NCBI GenBank assembly: GCA_003162425.1
Contig: PMOK01000028.1
Span: 9,894-43,230 of the forward strand
Length of the DNA stretch: 33,337 nt
Direction: 5' to 3'
Origin: Bryobacterales bacterium
GTDB taxonomy: Bacteria; Acidobacteriota; Terriglobia; Bryobacterales; Bryobacteraceae
Positions 1-11,657 of this stretch are shown piece by piece. Below the pieces are notes generated by a model. The model was not told the DNA's origin, made no database searches, and was given only the letters and a program-made list of their open reading frames with translations. Every line of letters begins with the position of its first letter. Position 1 is the stretch's first letter. The translations under genes were made by a program, and so were the position numbers.

Positions 1-2
1 GA

Positions 3-3000
3 CGAGGGCGTCCGCCCCACTCCGAACCGGCAGAAGACGATCGGTACACCGCGCTCGGCCGTTTATTCGCCGATGTTCTCGATCGGGGCTGGCAGATTTA
101 TCACGGCCAGAACGGCGCCTCGACCTCGCGTCCGGTGACTATCACGGGAGCAGCGTTGGGGCTGCCTGGAACCGAGCACATCTTCGACGATTCGAACGTC
201 AGCCGCATTCTGCGCGGCGAGCAATTCATCGATGTGATCCCGGCACGGTTCCGCCGTGCGATATTGGACAAACACATCACCCGTCTGGTTAAGAGCGACA
301 ACGGAGGGCCAACGTTCGAGACCATCGACGCTGTGGGGGATGTGATAAAACTGGCCGGCCGCGCTGGCGCCTTCGATCTGGAGAAGGAATTCGGGGTTTC
401 CGCCGACCGGCTGCCGGCGCTGGATCGCGTCACTCAACTGGCCATCGCGGCCGGGCTCGACGCCCTGCGTGACGCAGGCATTCCGCTGGTGATGCGTTAT
501 AAGACCACCAGCAAAGGCACGCAGTTGCCGGACCGCTGGGGATTGCCCGACTCTCTCAGAGACGACACCGGTGTGATCTTCGCCTCCGCGTTCCCTGGCT
601 ACGACTCTTTCGCTGAAGAGGCCTCGCGTTACTACCAGGACCGCGCCCGCCGCGAGCAATTGGCCGTGCTTGAAAACTTGCGCGCCCGGCTGACGGAGAC
701 GAATGGCCATTCAGCCATAGCACAGGAGATCGACAACCGCATCGACGACCTGCGCATCAACGGGAAAGAGCCGTATGTCTTGGATCGGCGCTTCCTGTTT
801 AAAATTCTTGCGATGGGGCATTCGCAATTCGCCGAGTTCATCGGTGCTCGCGGCCCCAACGCGCACGTGAACGCCGCATGTGCCAGCACCACGCAAGCTG
901 TCGCGGTGGCGGAAGACTGGATTCGGGCCGGGCGGTGCCGCCGAGTGATCGTAGTCGCGGCGGACGACGTTACTTCCGATCACCTGCTGGAATGGATGGG
1001 CGCAGGCTTTCTGGCCAGCGGAGCAGCAGCTACCGACGAAGTGGTGGAAGATGCCGCCCTGCCTTTCGACCGCCGGCGGCACGGCATGATTATCGGTATG
1101 GGGGCCGCAGCCCTGGTGGTGGAGGACGTGGAGGCCGCGAGCGAACGCGGAATCCGTCCCATCTGCGAAGTGCTGAGTGCGGTAACGGCCAATAGCGCTT
1201 TCCACGGCACGCGCCTGGATGTTCAGCATATCTGCCAGGTGATGGAGAAGTTGGTTGCCGAAGCCGAAGCGCGCAGTGGCATTCCACGGCGCGAGTTAGC
1301 CCGGCAAATGGTTTTCGTTTCCCACGAAACCTATACGCCCGCGCGCGGCGGCAGCGCGGCGGCGGAGATCCACGCGTTGCGGCAAGTGTTCGGCGAAGAC
1401 GCGGATCGCATCGTGATTGCCAATACCAAGGGCTTCACCGGCCATGCGATGGGCGCAGGCATTGAAGATGTCGTCGCGGTGAAAGCTTTGGAAACGGGAT
1501 GTGTGCCGCCCGTAGCCAACTTCAAAGAAGCGGATCCCGAGTTGGGGGTACTGAACTTGTCGAAGGGCGCAGTTTATCCCATCGAGTACGCGTTGCGTTT
1601 GGGTGCCGGGTTTGGTTCGCAAATCAGCATGACGCTTTTGCGCCGGGTGGCCACTAAGGACGGGCTTCGTCCCAGTCCGAATGCATTGGGCTACTCATAT
1701 CGCATTGCCGATCCGACCGCTTGGAACGCTTGGCTAAGCCAGCTAGCGGGCGGTCGCGCCGCGGATCTGGAAGTAGTTCACCGCACGTTGCGGGTGCGAG
1801 ACGCAGTGGCGCCGGCGCGCGTCGCCGAAGTTGCTCAGGATCTTGAACCCGCGACAGCCTCGGGCGATCCGGTGAAGGAGCGCATCCTGGCCCTGGTAGT
1901 AGAGAAAACCGGCTACCCGCTCGACATGCTTGCTCTGGATCTGGATCTGGAAGCGGACCTGGGCATCGACACAGTCAAGCAGGCGGAGATGTTCGCGGCC
2001 ATCCGCGAGATTTACAATATTCCGCGCGATGAAAATCTGAAGCTGCGTGATTTTCCGACGTTGGCGCATGTCATCCGATTCGCGTCCGGCAAACGTCCCG
2101 ATCTCGCGGCCCCAACTGTCGCAGCGCCCACTCCTGCGCCCGCGGACAACTCCATTGAAGAGAAAGTGCTGGCGATTGTAACCGAGAAAACCGGCTATCC
2201 AAAAGACATGCTGGATTTGGATCTGGATTTAGAAGCCGATTTAGGCATCGACACGGTCAAGCAGGCGGAGATGTTTGCGGCGATCCGCGAACTTTACAAC
2301 ATCCCCCGTGACGAGAATCTCAAGCTGCGTGATTTCCCGACGTTGGCCCATGTTATCCGATTCGCGTCCGGCAATGTGGGGCAGGTTGGCAACCTGCGCG
2401 CCGATTGCCAATCGGCGCAAGATGGCGCGGGTAACCAACCCGCGCGCAGGATACCATCCTGCCCCACAAGCGAACCAATCGTTGACGACTCAATACAGGA
2501 AAGGGTCCTGAAGATTGTAACAGAGAAAACCGGCTATCCAAAAGACATGTTGGACTTGGATCTGGATCTGGAAGCAGATCTAGGCATCGACACCGTCAAG
2601 CAGGCGGAAATGTTCGCAGCGATCCGCGAACTCTACAATATTCCCCGCGATGAAAATCTCAAGCTGCGCGATTTTCCAACCCTAGCCCACGTGATCCGTT
2701 TTGCTCAAGACCGCCGGACGGGCTCAGCGGTCGAACCAAAGCAGTCGGCGCCTCCCGCCCAGCCAATCCTTGCGAGCTTGGAAGCAACAAACAGCATCCC
2801 ACGCCGCGTCCCTGTGCCCACTTTGCGCCCGCCGCTCGGCATGTGTAAATCAAGCGGCGTAACGCTAGGCCCTGGGAGCCGCGTGATAGTCATGGCGGAC
2901 AAAGGCGGCGTAGCTGAGGCTCTGGCCGATCGGCTACGGACGCTAGGCGTAGAAGTCCTCCGCATCGACGATGCGCCGCAGGCCGATGTGCTGGATGCGG

Positions 3001-5246
3001 GTCCGGTGCAGGGCATCTATTGGCTTCCGGCACTGGACAACGAGGGAAACCTCAGTGATATGGACCTGGCTACCTGGCGTGAAGCAGTGCGGGTGCGCGT
3101 GAAGTCGCTTTATGCAACCATGCGAACTCTCTACGAGCAGATCTATCAGCCGGGCACGTTCCTGATCTCGGCCACGATGCTCGGCGGTCAACATGGTTAC
3201 GATGACGCCGGAGCGGTAGCCCCGCTGGGCGGCGCGGTGTCGGGTTTCCTCAAGACCTATAAGCGGGAGCGGTTGGACGCGCTCGTCAAAGCAGTGGACT
3301 TCGCGCCGGAGTGCGCGGCGCCGGAAATCGCCGAAATCCTGATTCAAGAAACCCTGCGCGACCCGGGCGCGCTTGAGATCGGCTACAAAGGAGGGCTGCG
3401 ATTCGCCGTGGGGCTCGAAGAACAGCCCGCGGCGAACGGCCAGCCAGGTCTCGAGCTGAATAAAGACACCGTGTTTCTGATCACCGGCGCGGCAGGCAGT
3501 ATCGTTTCCGCAATCACAGCCGACTTGGCGGCCGCTTCCGGCGGCACGTTCTACCTTCTCGATCTGGCGCCGGAACCCAAGCCGGACGATCCCGATCTGG
3601 AGCGCTTCATGAGCGACAAAGACGGTTTGAAGCGCGATTTGTTCGCTCGCATGCAGGCGAGTGGCGAGCGGGCAACTCCGGCGCGGATTGAAAAGGAGCT
3701 GGCAGCGCTGGAGCGGGCGCAAGCTGCACGGAGTGCGATCGACGCGGTACGCGTGGCGGGCGGCACAGCCTACTACTTCAGCGTCAACCTCACGGATGCG
3801 GACGCGGTGGGCCAAGTTATAAGCGAAGTGCGCGAGCGCAGCGGACGCATCGATGTGCTGTTGCACGCCGCAGGCATGGAGCGCAGCCACTTACTGCGCG
3901 ATAAGGACCCGCGCGAATTCGACCTGGTCTTCGACGTAAAAAGCGACGGCTGGTTCAATCTTCTGCATGCCATCGGCGACATGCCGCTGGGTGTCACGGT
4001 CGCATTCAGTTCGGTAGCCGCCCGTTTCGGCAATGCTGGACAGGCTGATTACAGTTCCGCCAACGATCTGTTGTGCAAGATCACATCCAGCTTCCGCACC
4101 ACCCGGCCAGCTACGCGCGGTATCGTCGTCGATTGGACGGCGTGGGCGGGTATCGGCATGGCCTCGCGCGGTTCCATTCCCAAAATGATGGAGCTGGCAG
4201 GCATTGACATGCTGCCGCCCGAAGCTGGGATTCCTCTTATCCGCCGCGAATTGACCGCGGGAGATACGCGCGGTGAAATCGTGATCGGCCAGCGTCTCGG
4301 GATTTTACTGAATGAATGGGATGCCACCGGCGGACTGGATACCATGGCGGCGGAAGCGCAAGGACCAATGATCGGCAAGCTGGCGGGGATGGGTCTGCAC
4401 TCCGGCCTCAGCATCGAAACTACGCTGGATCCGGCCGTTCAACCGTTCCTACATGATCATCAAATTGATGGCACGCCGGTACTGCCCGGCGTCATGGCTG
4501 TCGAAGCATTTGCGGAAGCGGCGCTCTCAATTCTTCCCGGCTGGTATGTCGAAAGCGTCGAGGAAATGAACTTCCAGTCGCCGCTGAAATTCTACCGGCA
4601 CGAGCCGCGTACGGTGACCACCGAGGTAGTGTTTCGTCCACCACAAGGCGACACGGTGATGGCGGATTGCCGCTTGACCGGTTGCCGCACGTTGCTAAAT
4701 CACGCGGAACCGCAAATCACCACGCACTTCACGGGGCGCGTGCGGCTCACGAATCGACGGCCCATGGCGCTGACTGCGCCCGCTCCTGGATTACCGGCCG
4801 GATCCATTAAAGAAGCCGCCGACATTTATCGCGTCTACTTCCACGGGCCATCGTATCGCGTGATCGAGCGGGCCTGGGCGGATCAAAACCGGATGGTCGG
4901 GCAGATGGCCACGAACCTACCTGCAGATATCGAGCCCCGGCAGCCGATAATTATGGCGCCGCGACTGATCGAGTTGTGCTTCCAAACGGTCGGGCTTTGG
5001 GAGTTGGACGTGCGAGGCCGGGCCGGTCTGCCCGAGTATATTCGTCAAGTCTCAGTGTGTCGCGCGCCGGAGCTGGCCGAAGGCCCGTTGTATGCCGTGG
5101 TCACTCCGGATCATGAAAGCTTCGATGCGGACGTGGTGGATACGGCGGGCAACGTTTATGTCCATTTGAGTGGCTACCGCACGGTGGCGCTGTTCAACGG
5201 AGTAGATGCTGAGCCCGCGAAAGAACTGCACGCGGTCGAAGTGTGA
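3..5246 (+). CDS. Iterative PKS/PUFA-synthase-like multidomain synthase (KS-ACP-ACP-ACP-KR-DH), 5' partial
   Basis: The frame is open to the window edge, so the true start lies upstream. The first in-frame start seen is GTG at 135, but the roughly 44 residues before it read like the end of an acyltransferase domain, so an AT probably precedes the KS. Residues counted from the GTG: KS about 1-510 with Cys249 (NAACAS), His397 (SHETYTPA, not the usual HGTGT) and His437 (FTGHAMG). Three ACPs lie near 582-655, 675-745 and 788-858. A KR with its structural subdomain spans about 915-1390; it has TGAAGS for NADPH, Ser/Tyr/Asn in [19 protein letters not shown], and a charged insertion like that of PfaA-type KRs. 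A hotdog DH follows, about 1415-1690, with [11 protein letters not shown] and YFHGPSYR; the usual second-half Asp appears as Glu (PRLIELCFQ). No thioesterase is visible. The product is unknown; an iterative long-chain lipid or polyketide is inferred. The stop overlaps the carboxylase start. Confidence 0.88.
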   Translation, partial: RGRPPHSEPAEDDRYTALGRLFADVLDRGWQIYHGQNGASTSRPVTITGAALGLPGTEHIFDDSNVSRILRGEQFIDVIPARFRRAILDKHITRLVKSDNGGPTFETIDAVGDVIKLAGRAGAFDLEKEFGVSADRLPALDRVTQLAIAAGLDALRDAGIPLVMRYKTTSKGTQLPDRWGLPDSLRDDTGVIFASAFPGYDSFAEEASRYYQDRARREQLAVLENLRARLTETNGHSAIAQEIDNRIDDLRINGKEPYVLDRRFLFKILAMGHSQFAEFIGARGPNAHVNAACASTTQAVAVAEDWIRAGRCRRVIVVAADDVTSDHLLEWMGAGFLASGAAATDEVVEDAALPFDRRRHGMIIGMGAAALVVEDVEAASERGIRPICEVLSAVTANSAFHGTRLDVQHICQVMEKLVAEAEARSGIPRRELARQMVFVSHETYTPARGGSAAAEIHALRQVFGEDADRIVIANTKGFTGHAMGAGIEDVVAVKALETGCVPPVANFKEADPELGVLNLSKGAVYPIEYALRLGAGFGSQISMTLLRRVATKDGLRPSPNALGYSYRIADPTAWNAWLSQLAGGRAADLEVVHRTLRVRDAVAPARVAEVAQDLEPATASGDPVKERILALVVEKTGYPLDMLALDLDLEADLGIDTVKQAEMFAAIREIYNIPRDENLKLRDFPTLAHVIRFASGKRPDLAAPTVAAPTPAPADNSIEEKVLAIVTEKTGYPKDMLDLDLDLEADLGIDTVKQAEMFAAIRELYNIPRDENLKLRDFPTLAHVIRFASGNVGQVGNLRADCQSAQDGAGNQPARRIPSCPTSEPIVDDSIQERVLKIVTEKTGYPKDMLDLDLDLEADLGIDTVKQAEMFAAIRELYNIPRDENLKLRDFPTLAHVIRFAQDRRTGSAVEPKQSAPPAQPILASLEATNSIPRRVPVPTLRPPLGMCKSSGVTLGPGSRVIVMADKGGVAEALADRLRTLGVEVLRIDDAPQADVLDAGPVQGIYWLPALDNEGNLSDMDLATWREAVRVRVKSLYATMRTLYEQIYQPGTFLISATMLGGQHGYDDAGAVAPLGGAVSGFLKTYKRERLDALVKAVDFAPECAAPEIAEILIQETLRDPGALEIGYKGGLRFAVGLEEQPAANGQPGLELNKDTVFLITGAAGSIVSAITADLAAASGGTFYLLDLAPEPKPDDPDLERFMSDKDGLKRDLFARMQASGERATPARIEKELAALERAQAARSAIDAVRVAGGTAYYFSVNLTDADAVGQVISEVRERSGRIDVLLHAAGMERSHLLRDKDPREFDLVFDVKSDGWFNLLHAIGDMPLGVTVAFSSVAARFGNAGQADYSSANDLLCKITSSFRTTRPATRGIVVDWTAWAGIGMASRGSIPKMMELAGIDMLPPEAGIPLIRRELTAGDTRGEIVIGQRLGILLNEWDATGGLDTMAAEAQGPMIGKLAGMGLHSGLSIETTLDPAVQPFLHDHQIDGTPVLPGVMAVEAFAEAALSILPGWYVESVEEMNFQSPLKFYRHEPRTVTTEVVFRPPQGDTVMADCRLTGCRTLLNHAEPQITTHFTGRVRLTNRRPMALTAPAPGLPAGSIKEAADIYRVYFHGPSYRVIERAWADQNRMVGQMATNLPADIEPRQPIIMAPRLIELCFQTVGLWELDVRGRAGLPEYIRQVSVCRAPELAEGPLYAVVTPDHESFDADVVDTAGNVYVHLSGYRTVALFNGVDAEPAKELHAVEV
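1878..2705 (+). repeat. Three tandem acyl-carrier-protein domains with Thr at the phosphopantetheine site
   Basis: Three near-identical ACP repeats lie inside the synthase. Each reads EKTGYP.DML, then [23 protein letters not shown], then [21 protein letters not shown]. The residue after GID, where Ser normally receives 4'-phosphopantetheine, is Thr in all three, encoded by ACA (1971-1973), ACG (2253-2255) and ACC (2592-2594). Repeats 2 and 3 are very close at the nucleotide level, including a long shared run around TATCCAAAAGACATG, which suggests recent duplication or gene conversion. Tandem ACPs are a hallmark of PUFA synthases, whose carriers normally read LGIDS. Confidence 0.88.
2376..2467. 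repeat. Four-hairpin REP-like element inserted in frame between ACP2 and ACP3
   Basis: The 92-bp element is bounded by 10-bp inverted termini (GTGGGGCAGG at 2376-2385, CCTGCCCCAC at 2458-2467). It holds four successive palindromes: 2381-2397 (GCAGGTTGGCAACCTGC), 2398-2418 (arms GCGCCGATTG/CAATCGGCGC), 2425-2445 (arms GCGCGGGT/ACCCGCGC) and 2446-2462 (arms GCAGGAT/ATCCTGC). Stems differ, but the centres share a TTGGCAA/TGGTA-like core. It is translated through, giving a linker rich in Gly, Gln, Arg and Cys where the ACP1-ACP2 linker is Ala/Pro-rich. The structure resembles clustered REP/BIME-type repeats, which are normally intergenic. Confidence 0.85.
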
Positions 5247-8200
5247 CACTTATGCAGTGCGAATTTCATCGCGTGGCGATTGTCAATCGCGGAGAAGCGG
5301 CAATGCGGTTCATCCACGCCGCTCGGGAATTCAATCAGGAGCACGGCACGAGGCTTGTGACCATCGCTCTCTTCACCGATCCCGACCGCCATGCTATGTT
5401 CGTCCGCGAAGCGGACGAGGCCGTATACCTGGGCGAAGCGCATATCATCGACCCTGACACCCACCAGTCCAAAAGTAGTTATGTCGACTATGGCCGGCTG
5501 GAACGGGCCTTGGTGACTGCGCGCGCGGATGCAGTCTGGGTGGGATGGGGTTTCGTGGCCGAGCACGCCGAATTCGCGGATCTTTGCCGCGACCTCGGAA
5601 TTGTGTTCATTGGTCCGGATGGTGATGTTATCCGGCGGTTGGGCGACAAGATTACATCGAAACGTCTGGCCGAGGAAGCGCGAATCGCTGTGACGCCTTG
5701 GAGCGGCGGACCGGTGGAAACGCTCGCGGATGCGTGGCGCCATGCGGAGCGGCTGGGCTATCCGCTCCTGATCAAAGCCACGGCGGGAGGAGGCGGTCAC
5801 GGGATTCGGCGCGCGCATTTGGCGAGCGACCTCCCGAAAGCCTTTGAGAGCGCCCGCGCCGAGGCGTTCAAGGCCTTCGGAAACCCGACCGTTTTCATGG
5901 AGCAATTGGTGTTGGGTGCGCGCCACGTGGAAGTCCAGATCATAGCCGACGATTTCGGGACAACTTGGGCCGCCGGCGTGCGCGATTGCACTATCCAACG
6001 CCGTCACCAGAAAATCCTCGAAGAAGCGCCCTCCCCTGCGCTCTCTGCGGAGCAGGATGAGGCGCTGCGCGAAGCGGCCGTACGGTTGAGCCAAGCGGCG
6101 GGCTATCGCAACGCCGGCACCGTCGAATTCCTGTACCACCCCGAGAGCCGCGTCTTCTCGTTCATGGAGATGAACACACGGCTGCAGGTGGAACATCCCG
6201 TGACGGAGTGCACCACCGGGCTTGATCTTGTCAAGCTACAGATTCATGTCGCGCGCGGTGGCCGGCTGGAAGGCGCGTCTCCCCGCACCAGCGGTCATGC
6301 CATTGAGGTACGGCTGAATGCCGAAGATCCGGACAACGGTTTTGCTCCGGCCCCGGGCGCCATTGAGCGATTCAGGATACCGTCGGGCCCGGGCGTGCGC
6401 GTGGACACGGGTGTGGCGGAAGGCGATACGGTCCCCGCCGAGTTCGACTCCATGATCGCCAAAATCATCACCTATGGCCAGACGCGCAACGAAGCGCTCG
6501 CTAGAATGCAGCGGGTGTTACGCGAGAGCGTGGTGGTTGTCCAGGGAGGCGCCAGTAACAAAGCGTTCCTTCTGGAATTGCTGAGCCGCGTCGAGGTGCA
6601 GCGCGGAGAGTCCGATATCGGATGGCTGGACCGTCTGGCGGCGGGCGGCCAGCACGTTTCCCGGCTTTACGCGGATGTGGCTCTTCTCGAAGCGGCCATA
6701 GAAGCTTACCAAGCGGAATTGGCCGTGGAGCAAACGCAGTTCTATGCCTCCGCCGTGCGCGGCCGGCCGCACGTACGGAGCGAGTTGGGCCGGACGGTGG
6801 ATCTACGCTACCGGGGGAATTCTTACTCGCTGAAGGTTTCCCGCCTCGGTCCCCGGCAGTACCGCGTAGAGGTAGACGAATCGCGCATCGACGCCGAAAT
6901 CGACCGCCTGGGTCAGTTTGAATACTGGTTTACCAGCCAGGGACGGCGCTTCCGGATCGTCTCCGTGGTTCAAGGACTGAATTATCGGATTGAAGTGGAT
7001 GGCGTGTCGCACCGGATCGATCGGGATGACGGGGCGGTGCATGCGCCATCACCGGCGGTAGTGGTCTCCATCGCCGTGAAACCTGGCGACATGGTTGCGA
7101 TGGGCGATCCCCTGGTGGTGCTGGAGGCCATGAAAATGGAAACACAGGTGGTGGCCCCGTTCGCTGGAAGAATCCGGAAGGTAATGATCATACCTTACGT
7201 GCAGGTGGACACCGGAGCCCCGCTTGTGCAGATCGAATCCACCGCTACCGGTGCCAGGCAGTCAGGCATGGAGCGGGTAGTTTTTGGCGCGTCGCATGCC
7301 TCCGACGAAAATGGACAAACCACGCCGGCCCAATGGCGCCTAAGTCTCAAAGAACTTCGCCAACTCATGCTGGGCTTTGATGTGGACCCGACGCGCACCG
7401 CGCTGCTGGTCGCGGAATTGAGCCAGTGCTGCGCTGACGGAGCGGAAGGGGACGAAATTACGCGAGGCGAAGATGAACTGCTGAACATTTTTGTGGATAT
7501 ATGCTCTTTATTCCAGCGTCAACCGGAAGCGGAGGGTTCCACCAGCGGGGAAGGTCCTAGCGCGGAAGCGCACCTTTTTGCCTACTTGCGCATGCTCAAT
7601 GCGCGTGGAGAAGGATTGCCGCTGCCTTTTGTCGACGCACTCCGGCGCGCGTTGGCTCACTACGGCGTGCGGACGCTGGATCGGTCGCCTGAACTCGAAG
7701 AGAGTTTACTCTGGCTCTACAAATCGCACCAACGCGTGGAGCAGCAACTAGTTCCAGTTCTGGGAGTGCTCGAGCGGCGTCTGGAACACGCCGAAACTTT
7801 GGCGTCCCACGCCCAGGAATCCTTCCGGTTGCTTCTCGACCGGCTGATCGCCGTGGCCCGAGGACTCTTTCCCGCTGTCAGCGACCTGGCCCGGGAGGTG
7901 CGCTACCGCTGGTTCGATCAACCATTGTTTGATCGGACGCGGGCGCAGATTTACGCGCAAGCGGAGGAGCATCTGGATTATCTAGCAGCACATCCGGAAG
8001 CAGCGGAGCGCCGCGAAAGGATACACGAGCTGGTGGAGTGTCCCCAACCGCTCATAAACCTGCTCTTGCGGCGATTCGCAGACGCACCCTTCGCGGTCCG
8101 CCAGTTGATGCTTGAGGTTCTCACTGCCCGGTACTACCGTATCCGAACGCTCCTGGACTTTCGCTGCCTGGAACTGGATGGGCAATGTTTGGTATTAACC

Positions 8201-10861
8201 GAGTACGATCAGGAGGGGAAGCGGATCCACGTCTTCACCACGCATGCTGAGTATTCTCAACTGGGGAGCGCGGCGCGGGCAATCTTTCCTCTGCTCGAGG
8301 AAGTGCCGGAAGACCATGACATCGTTATTGATTTCTACACGTGGTCTTCGGACCGCCCGGCCGATCCGGAGACTACGCAGCAGGAACTTCATGCCCTGCT
8401 CAACAGCGCCGGGTTTCCACGCCCGGCGCGGCGCATTCTGGTAGCGATCGCCGGCCCCGCAGGCGGCCACGGTATGAGCGCCATTCAGCATTTCACTTTT
8501 CGCCCCACGGGCGGCGCCTTGGCGGAAGACAGAATCCTACGCGGGCTGCATCCCATGATGGCCAAACGGTTGCATCTGTGGCGGCTCAAGAATTTCAAGC
8601 TGGAACGGCTGCCGTCGGTCGAGGATGTGTACCTGTACCGTGGCGTGGCCCACGACAACCCGAAAGATGAGCGGCTGCTGGCATGTGTGGAAGTACGCGA
8701 TTTGACGCCTGTCCGGGATGAGCAGGGCCGCATCGTGCAACTACCACACCTGGAAAGAATGTTTACGGAAGCGTTGGCCGGTATCCGGCTATTTCAGTCG
8801 CGGCGATCGCCGCAGGAGCGGCTGCATTGGAATCGGATATTGCTCTACGTTTGGCCCGCCCTCAATCTCAAGCCGGACGAGATTCACGACATCGTGCAGA
8901 AACTGGCTCCCTCGACCGAGGGACTTGGTTTGGAACAAGTGGTGGTGTGCGCCCGCGTTCCTAATCCGGCCGCCGGCGAACTGCGTGAAATGGTTATCAG
9001 AATATCGATTCCGGCTGGCGCCGGTTTCCTCATCACTTTCCGGCCCACTTCCGATCTGCAACCAATAAAACCGCTGACCGAATACAACCAAAAAGTCATC
9101 CGCATGCGCCGCCGCGGGCTCCTGTATCCCTACGAAATCGTCAAGATGCTAACGCCGGATCGGGAAGACATGCGGGCGGAATTCCCCCCCGGCGATTTCA
9201 TCGAGCGCGATCTGAACGCGGAGGGCCGGCTCATTCCCGTAGATCGGCCGCACGGCCGGAATAAAGCCAACATTATTGTTGGCATCATCCGCAATTTTAC
9301 GAACAAGTATCCGGAGGGCATGCGCCGCGTTCTGCTGCTCGGCGATCCCAGTAAGGATCTGGGCGCGCTCGCCGAACCCGAATGCCGCCGTATCATTGCC
9401 GCGCTGGATTTGGCCGAAGCGGAAGGCTTGCCGGTGGAATGGTTTCCGGTTTCAGCCGGCGCGAAGATTTCGATGGACAGCGGCGTCGAGAATATGGATT
9501 GGATCGCCCGCGTCCTGCGCCGCTTGATTGAGTTCACTGAGGCCTCGGGTGAGGTGAACCTGTTGATTAACGGCATCAACGTCGGAGCGCAACCGTATTG
9601 GAACGCTGAAGCCACCATGCTAATGCACACGCGGGGCATTCTGGTGATGACGCCGAAAGCCGCAATGGTGCTCACCGGCAAGCATGCCCTGGATTACTCG
9701 GGCGGGGTGTCAGCCGAGGATAACCAAGGGATTGGCGGATACGACCGGATTATGGGGCCTAATGGGCAGGCGCAATATTGGGCCCGCGACATCGATGAAG
9801 CCTGCCACATTCTATTGCGTCACTACGATCACACTTATGTAGCGCCGGGCGAGCGATTCCCGAGGCCGGCCGCGACCACAGATCCCATCGATCGGGACGT
9901 GCGAGTTTATCCCCATATTAACGGGCCCCACATTAGAAACGGCGAGGAAGGTTTCGCCCTGGTAGGCGACATCTTCTCGGACCAGACCAACCCTGGCCGC
10001 AAGAAATCCTTCGATATTCGCAGAGTCATGCTGGCGGTGATCGATCAGGACCATCTTCCATTGGAGCGTTGGGCCGGCACGCGATCGGCCGAGACGGCGG
10101 TGATTTGGGATGCCCACTTAGGCGGCTATCCTGTTTGTCTGGCCGGTATCGAATCCCGGCCAGTGCCTCGCATTGGTTTTGTCCCCGCCGACGGGCCGAA
10201 TGAATGGAGCGCGGGGACGCTCTTTCCGCTCTCTTCGAAGAAATTGGCGCGCGCCATCAATGCAGCCAGCGGCAATCGGCCCGTGGTGCTGCTTGCCAAT
10301 CTGTCGGGATTTGACGGCTCGCCGGAGTCCCTTCGCAAACTGCAGCTTGAGTACGGCGCCGAGATCGGACGGGCCGTGGTGAACTTCAAAGGGCCCATGG
10401 TATTCTGCGTGATCTCCCGCTATCACGGGGGTGCTTACGTGGTTTTCTCGCAAGCACTCAACGAACATCTTGAAGTGGCCGCGCTCGAGGGAACGTATGC
10501 CTCCGTCATCGGGGGCGCGCCGGCGGCGGCCGTTGTATTCGCGGGTGAAGTCGAAAGCAGGACTCGTAAGGATGCACGTCTCGAAGCGCTCAGTGAAGCC
10601 ATGGGCCAGGCCGCGGGCGTGGAGAAGCGCCGTTTGCGCGCCCAGTGGAACCAGCTATTCAAAGTGGTCCACTCCGAAAAATTGGGCGAGGTGGCCGACG
10701 AGTTTGATCGTGTGCACAGCGTGCAGCGAGCTCTTAGAGTGGGCGCGCTGCATCACATTATTCCGCCCGCGGATCTCAGGCCTTATCTCATCCATGCGGT
10801 GGAACGCGGTATGCAAAGGTATGCGGAATCAGGAGTGAGGGAGCTAGCTGCCAAAGTTTAA
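5243..10861 (+). CDS. Single-chain acetyl/propionyl-CoA carboxylase of eukaryotic-like architecture
   Basis: Predicted biotin-dependent acyl-CoA carboxylase making malonyl-CoA or a homologue in the cytoplasm. The biotin carboxylase domain (about 5-450) has the ATP loop [12 protein letters not shown] near residue 178 and [15 protein letters not shown] near 310. A biotin carrier domain has EAMKME with the biotinyl Lys at residue 631 (codon 7133-7135). A long alpha-rich and mixed central region (about 690-1280) resembles the ACC central region of eukaryotic enzymes. A carboxyltransferase (about 1285-1870) contains [13 protein letters not shown] and [19 protein letters not shown], with both CT halves fused. 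At 1872 residues it is shorter than typical eukaryotic ACCs (about 2200-2300) but has the same order, unlike the separate AccA/B/C/D subunits usual in bacteria. GTG at 5243 overlaps the synthase stop as GTGA; ATG at 5252 is the alternative start. Substrate choice cannot be read from sequence; the neighbouring synthase suggests it supplies extender units. Confidence 0.88.
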   Translation: MTLMQCEFHRVAIVNRGEAAMRFIHAAREFNQEHGTRLVTIALFTDPDRHAMFVREADEAVYLGEAHIIDPDTHQSKSSYVDYGRLERALVTARADAVWVGWGFVAEHAEFADLCRDLGIVFIGPDGDVIRRLGDKITSKRLAEEARIAVTPWSGGPVETLADAWRHAERLGYPLLIKATAGGGGHGIRRAHLASDLPKAFESARAEAFKAFGNPTVFMEQLVLGARHVEVQIIADDFGTTWAAGVRDCTIQRRHQKILEEAPSPALSAEQDEALREAAVRLSQAAGYRNAGTVEFLYHPESRVFSFMEMNTRLQVEHPVTECTTGLDLVKLQIHVARGGRLEGASPRTSGHAIEVRLNAEDPDNGFAPAPGAIERFRIPSGPGVRVDTGVAEGDTVPAEFDSMIAKIITYGQTRNEALARMQRVLRESVVVVQGGASNKAFLLELLSRVEVQRGESDIGWLDRLAAGGQHVSRLYADVALLEAAIEAYQAELAVEQTQFYASAVRGRPHVRSELGRTVDLRYRGNSYSLKVSRLGPRQYRVEVDESRIDAEIDRLGQFEYWFTSQGRRFRIVSVVQGLNYRIEVDGVSHRIDRDDGAVHAPSPAVVVSIAVKPGDMVAMGDPLVVLEAMKMETQVVAPFAGRIRKVMIIPYVQVDTGAPLVQIESTATGARQSGMERVVFGASHASDENGQTTPAQWRLSLKELRQLMLGFDVDPTRTALLVAELSQCCADGAEGDEITRGEDELLNIFVDICSLFQRQPEAEGSTSGEGPSAEAHLFAYLRMLNARGEGLPLPFVDALRRALAHYGVRTLDRSPELEESLLWLYKSHQRVEQQLVPVLGVLERRLEHAETLASHAQESFRLLLDRLIAVARGLFPAVSDLAREVRYRWFDQPLFDRTRAQIYAQAEEHLDYLAAHPEAAERRERIHELVECPQPLINLLLRRFADAPFAVRQLMLEVLTARYYRIRTLLDFRCLELDGQCLVLTEYDQEGKRIHVFTTHAEYSQLGSAARAIFPLLEEVPEDHDIVIDFYTWSSDRPADPETTQQELHALLNSAGFPRPARRILVAIAGPAGGHGMSAIQHFTFRPTGGALAEDRILRGLHPMMAKRLHLWRLKNFKLERLPSVEDVYLYRGVAHDNPKDERLLACVEVRDLTPVRDEQGRIVQLPHLERMFTEALAGIRLFQSRRSPQERLHWNRILLYVWPALNLKPDEIHDIVQKLAPSTEGLGLEQVVVCARVPNPAAGELREMVIRISIPAGAGFLITFRPTSDLQPIKPLTEYNQKVIRMRRRGLLYPYEIVKMLTPDREDMRAEFPPGDFIERDLNAEGRLIPVDRPHGRNKANIIVGIIRNFTNKYPEGMRRVLLLGDPSKDLGALAEPECRRIIAALDLAEAEGLPVEWFPVSAGAKISMDSGVENMDWIARVLRRLIEFTEASGEVNLLINGINVGAQPYWNAEATMLMHTRGILVMTPKAAMVLTGKHALDYSGGVSAEDNQGIGGYDRIMGPNGQAQYWARDIDEACHILLRHYDHTYVAPGERFPRPAATTDPIDRDVRVYPHINGPHIRNGEEGFALVGDIFSDQTNPGRKKSFDIRRVMLAVIDQDHLPLERWAGTRSAETAVIWDAHLGGYPVCLAGIESRPVPRIGFVPADGPNEWSAGTLFPLSSKKLARAINAASGNRPVVLLANLSGFDGSPESLRKLQLEYGAEIGRAVVNFKGPMVFCVISRYHGGAYVVFSQALNEHLEVAALEGTYASVIGGAPAAAVVFAGEVESRTRKDARLEALSEAMGQAAGVEKRRLRAQWNQLFKVVHSEKLGEVADEFDRVHSVQRALRVGALHHIIPPADLRPYLIHAVERGMQRYAESGVRELAAKV

Positions 10862-10868
10862 CAAGACC

Positions 10869-11591
10869 ATGTTTGACCAGACCATGGATGTGTATTGGTT
10901 GGAACAGACCGCAACCGATGTGCCCGTGGAAAATGACTGGCTAAACGCGAGCGAAGCAGTCCGCTTGAATGGTCTGCGTTTCCCCAAGCGGCGCGCCGAT
11001 TGGCGGCTGGGTCGTTGGACCGCAAAACGCGCAGTGGCCGTCTGCTTGAATCTGCCCTTGGACCGTCACACCTTGGCGGGCATAGAGATACGGCCAGCGC
11101 CGTCAGGTGCACCCGAGGTCTTCTTAGCGAACACGCCGGCTCACGCCACCATTTCACTCAGTCACCGCGAAGGTACGGCAGTTTGTGCGGTCGTGTTGTC
11201 CACGGCGGCGCTGGGTTGTGATCTCGAAATGATCGAGCAGCATAGCGACGCTTTCGTCGCCGACTATTTCACCACTGAAGAGCAAAAGCTGGTTGCGGAT
11301 ACGCCTGCGGTGGACCGGCTTCGCCTCCTGGCTCTGCTTTGGAGCGCGAAAGAGAGCATGCTCAAAGCGCTTCACGCGGGGCTACGGCTGGACACGCGTT
11401 CTGTGATTGTTAGTCCCGTTCACGAAGACGAAGCCGATGAGTGCGCCGCCGATGCCTGGCACCCGGTGCGCGTTAGCGGTGCAAACGGTGAAATCTTTCA
11501 CGGCTGGTGGCGCCATACAGATGACCTTTTGCGAACAGTGGTCGCCGCCCCGCCACCGATTCCACCGATCCTGTTGAAGATCCCGGCCTAG
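10869..11591 (+). CDS. Sfp-type 4'-phosphopantetheinyl transferase
   Basis: A 240-residue protein expected to move phosphopantetheine from CoA to carrier domains. Diagnostic motifs are in order: SLSHREG near residue 97, LGCDLEMIE near 117 (the Mg-binding Asp and Glu of the usual GIDIE motif) and LWSAKESMLKAL near 157 (the WxxKEAxxK motif). The length fits the Sfp/Gsp group rather than the short AcpS group. It begins 7 nt after the carboxylase stop, so it is almost certainly co-transcribed with the carboxylase and synthase, and the three ACP domains of the synthase are its natural partners. ATG at 10869 is taken as the start; a second in-frame ATG lies at 10884. The C-terminal tail is Pro/Ile-rich and has no recognised function. 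Whether it can modify Thr instead of Ser is the open question for this locus. Confidence 0.9.
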   Translation: MFDQTMDVYWLEQTATDVPVENDWLNASEAVRLNGLRFPKRRADWRLGRWTAKRAVAVCLNLPLDRHTLAGIEIRPAPSGAPEVFLANTPAHATISLSHREGTAVCAVVLSTAALGCDLEMIEQHSDAFVADYFTTEEQKLVADTPAVDRLRLLALLWSAKESMLKALHAGLRLDTRSVIVSPVHEDEADECAADAWHPVRVSGANGEIFHGWWRHTDDLLRTVVAAPPPIPPILLKIPA

Positions 11592-11657
11592 AACCGATCC
11601 CACAAAGGCCGTATAGCCCAGGAACCCCGGCGCCGACCACGCTGCGCCGAGGATCCA

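Noticed and set aside
2943..3890. A 315-codon minus-strand frame
   Set aside because: It lies inside the synthase KR region, and its translation (rich in His, Arg, Cys and Gln) matches no family.
5174..6196. A 340-codon minus-strand frame
   Set aside because: It is antisense to the biotin carboxylase domain, whose motifs are unmistakable.
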